NCBI RefSeq assembly: GCF_009363615.1
Contig: NZ_CP045384.1
Span: 494,501 to 558,500, forward strand
Direction: 5' to 3'
Source of the DNA: Ruegeria sp. THAF33
Lineage (GTDB): Bacteria > Pseudomonadota > Alphaproteobacteria > Rhodobacterales > Rhodobacteraceae
DNA: 64,000 bases
Part shown: positions 62,857-64,000 of the stretch, one piece after another
Position numbering within the stretch: the first letter of the stretch is position 1
Layout of the letters: every line of letters begins with the position of its first letter
The notes under the pieces: model-generated
Database searches by the model: none
The model's input: only the letters and a program-made list of their open reading frames with translations
Told to the model about the DNA's origin: nothing
Made by a program: the position numbers and the translations under genes

Positions 62857-63623
62857 TCCCTCTGTTGCAAGTCAAAGGCATTGAGAAAAGCTATGGCCGC
62901 CGGATCGGCTGTGCGGATGTGAATTTTGATCTCTTCCCCGGAGAAGTGATGGGGATCGTTGGTGAAAGTGGGTCGGGCAAGTCGACCTTGCTCAACTGTA
63001 TGGCCGGCCTTCTGAAGCCGGATGCCGGGCAGGTGATCTTTGATACCCGTGCAGACGGCCCGGTCGATACGGTCACAATGTCCGAGCCAGAGCGCCGGAT
63101 GCTGAGCCGCACCGATTGGGCCTTTGTCCACCAACACGCGCGCGACGGGTTGCGGATGTCTGTCAGCGCCGGAGGCAACATCGGCGAGCGGCTGATGGCT
63201 GTCGGCGGTCGCCACTATGGCAGCATTCGGGGCAAGGCCATTGACTGGCTGGGCCGGGTCGAGATTGACGAGAGCCGCGTCGATGACCGCCCCAGCGCGT
63301 TTTCGGGCGGGATGCAGCAGCGTTTGCAGATCGCGCGCAATCTGGTGACAGGTCCTCGGCTGGTGTTCATGGACGAACCGACCGGTGGTTTGGATGTGTC
63401 GGTACAGGCGCGTTTACTGGATTTGTTGCGTGGACTCGTGCGTGAGATGAGGTTGAGTGCGATCATCGTCACCCATGATCTTGCCGTGGTGCGTCTGCTG
63501 GCGGATCGGTTGATGGTGATGAAAAGCGGTCGCGTGGTCGAGGCCGGGCTGACGGATCAGGTGCTGGACGACCCGCAACATGCCTATACGCAGTTGCTGG
63601 TGTCCAGCGTTTTGCAGGTTTGA
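62853..63623 (+). CDS. phnK: C-P lyase ATP-binding subunit PhnK
   Basis: ABC-type ATPase of the C-P lyase complex, 256 residues. Walker A is GESGSGKST (about 36-44), the ABC signature is [14 protein letters not shown] and Walker B LVFMDEP. The N-terminal [12 protein letters not shown] and the C-terminal helix pair match PhnK. It starts in the phnJ stop (ATGA) and is followed 22 bases later by phnL. Confidence 0.96.
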   Translation: MIPLLQVKGIEKSYGRRIGCADVNFDLFPGEVMGIVGESGSGKSTLLNCMAGLLKPDAGQVIFDTRADGPVDTVTMSEPERRMLSRTDWAFVHQHARDGLRMSVSAGGNIGERLMAVGGRHYGSIRGKAIDWLGRVEIDESRVDDRPSAFSGGMQQRLQIARNLVTGPRLVFMDEPTGGLDVSVQARLLDLLRGLVREMRLSAIIVTHDLAVVRLLADRLMVMKSGRVVEAGLTDQVLDDPQHAYTQLLVSSVLQV

Positions 63624-63645
63624 GGCTTTGGGGAAAGATGAAGCG

Positions 63646-64000
63646 ATGATTGAACTTGTTGACGTCAGCAAAAGCTTCACCCTGCACAATCAAGGCGGCG
63701 CCACGATCCCGGTGGTTAAAGGCGCGTCTCTGAAAGTGGAGCCGGGTGAGTGCGTCGCCCTGACCGGGCCGTCGGGTGCAGGCAAATCCACGCTGATGCG
63801 TGTGATCTACGGCAACTATCTGGCGGCCACTGGTCAGGTGCTGGTCGCAGGGTTGGACGTGGCCAGGGCTGAACCGCGGCAGATCTTGTTGCTGCGTCGT
63901 GACACCTTGGGCTATGTCAGCCAGTTCCTGCGGGTCGTGCCTCGGGTGTCGGCGTTGGACGTTGTGGCAGAGCCGCTGCTGGCCGTGGGCTGTGACAGGC
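63646..64000 (+). CDS. phnL: C-P lyase ATP-binding subunit PhnL (N-terminal part)
   Basis: The first 118 residues of an ABC ATPase cut by the window end. [18 protein letters not shown] begins the family, Walker A is GPSGAGKST (about 41-49) and [14 protein letters not shown] follows. It lies 22 bases after phnK with GGGGAAAG before ATG 63646. The usual PhnL length of about 225 residues means roughly half is missing. Confidence 0.93.
   Translation, partial: MIELVDVSKSFTLHNQGGATIPVVKGASLKVEPGECVALTGPSGAGKSTLMRVIYGNYLAATGQVLVAGLDVARAEPRQILLLRRDTLGYVSQFLRVVPRVSALDVVAEPLLAVGCDR

Noticed and set aside
1..64000. tRNA, rRNA, CRISPR array, insertion sequence or prophage
   Set aside because: Reading both strands I saw no cloverleaf-like gene, repeat-spacer array, transposase or phage gene; a tRNAscan or CRISPR-finder run would be decisive.

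Overview
The window is a gene-dense, roughly 60 % GC chromosomal segment from an alphaproteobacterium, most likely a marine Rhodobacteraceae (Roseobacter-group) strain. Pointers to this are the linkage pckA / chvI-chvG / hprK / rapZ / PTS EIIA-HPr, a methylsuccinyl-CoA dehydrogenase of the ethylmalonyl-CoA pathway with its long N-terminal extension, tandem peptide deformylases next to fmt, a C-P lyase operon, many small Rhodobacteraceae-type lipoproteins, and CtrA- and LexA-like sites of alphaproteobacterial form. I found no rRNA, tRNA, insertion sequence, phage or CRISPR array. Most of the window is core genome.

Layout. 0-10 kb: smc, a class II glutamine amidotransferase, a lytic transglycosylase, the cobalamin genes cobD and cobC, a degenerate single-domain receiver protein behind a perfect CtrA box, and a glutathionyl-hydroquinone reductase. 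10-20 kb: a C-S lyase-type aminotransferase, def / degenerate def / fmt, two YeaQ-like membrane proteins, an arginase-family hydrolase, a ClpP-fold lipoprotein, a TRIC-like channel, rnhA, a methyltransferase, ispH, a NYN-domain protein and folK. 20-33 kb: rpoZ, rsh, DUF2062, pdxJ, a LysE exporter, an AT-rich membrane ORF, acpS, lepB, rnc, then GNAT and a Tat multicopper oxidase, then era, DUF1491, a SemiSWEET-like protein, a VOC protein with a LexA-type promoter, and recO. 33-45 kb: META-domain protein and lipoprotein, mcd, a TauE exporter, a winged-helix regulator, a predicted small RNA, pckA, chvI-chvG, hprK, rapZ, EIIA-Man, HPr and an acyltransferase. 45-57 kb: 3-hydroxybutyryl-CoA dehydrogenase, a DUF6473 protein, etfB-etfA, a PduO-type cobalamin adenosyltransferase with a HIG1-like small protein, an SDR, an SH3 protein, parC, a lipoprotein, tuf and an aldo/keto reductase. 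57-64 kb: rpe, then the divergent phnF regulator and the phosphonate operon phnG-H-I-(HAD)-J-K-L, cut by the window end.

How genes work together: pckA, ChvIG and the incomplete PTS (HprK, EIIA, HPr, no EI here) form a carbon-status regulatory cluster. mcd, hbd, etfAB, the cobalamin genes and the adenosyltransferase fit acetyl-CoA assimilation through the B12-dependent ethylmalonyl-CoA pathway. rsh-rpoZ, def-fmt, lepB-rnc-era-recO and tuf are housekeeping. Many neighbours are coupled by 4-nt ATGA/GTGA/TTGA overlaps, often with GTG or TTG starts.

The most interesting non-gene signals are: a predicted ~100-nt structured small RNA with its own promoter and terminator (37781-37912); a CtrA box before the degenerate receiver gene; a LexA-type box inside the VOC gene promoter; a palindrome filling the -35/-10 spacer of mcd; a HAD phosphatase gene translationally embedded between phnI and phnJ; and a deformylase paralogue lacking two active-site residues.
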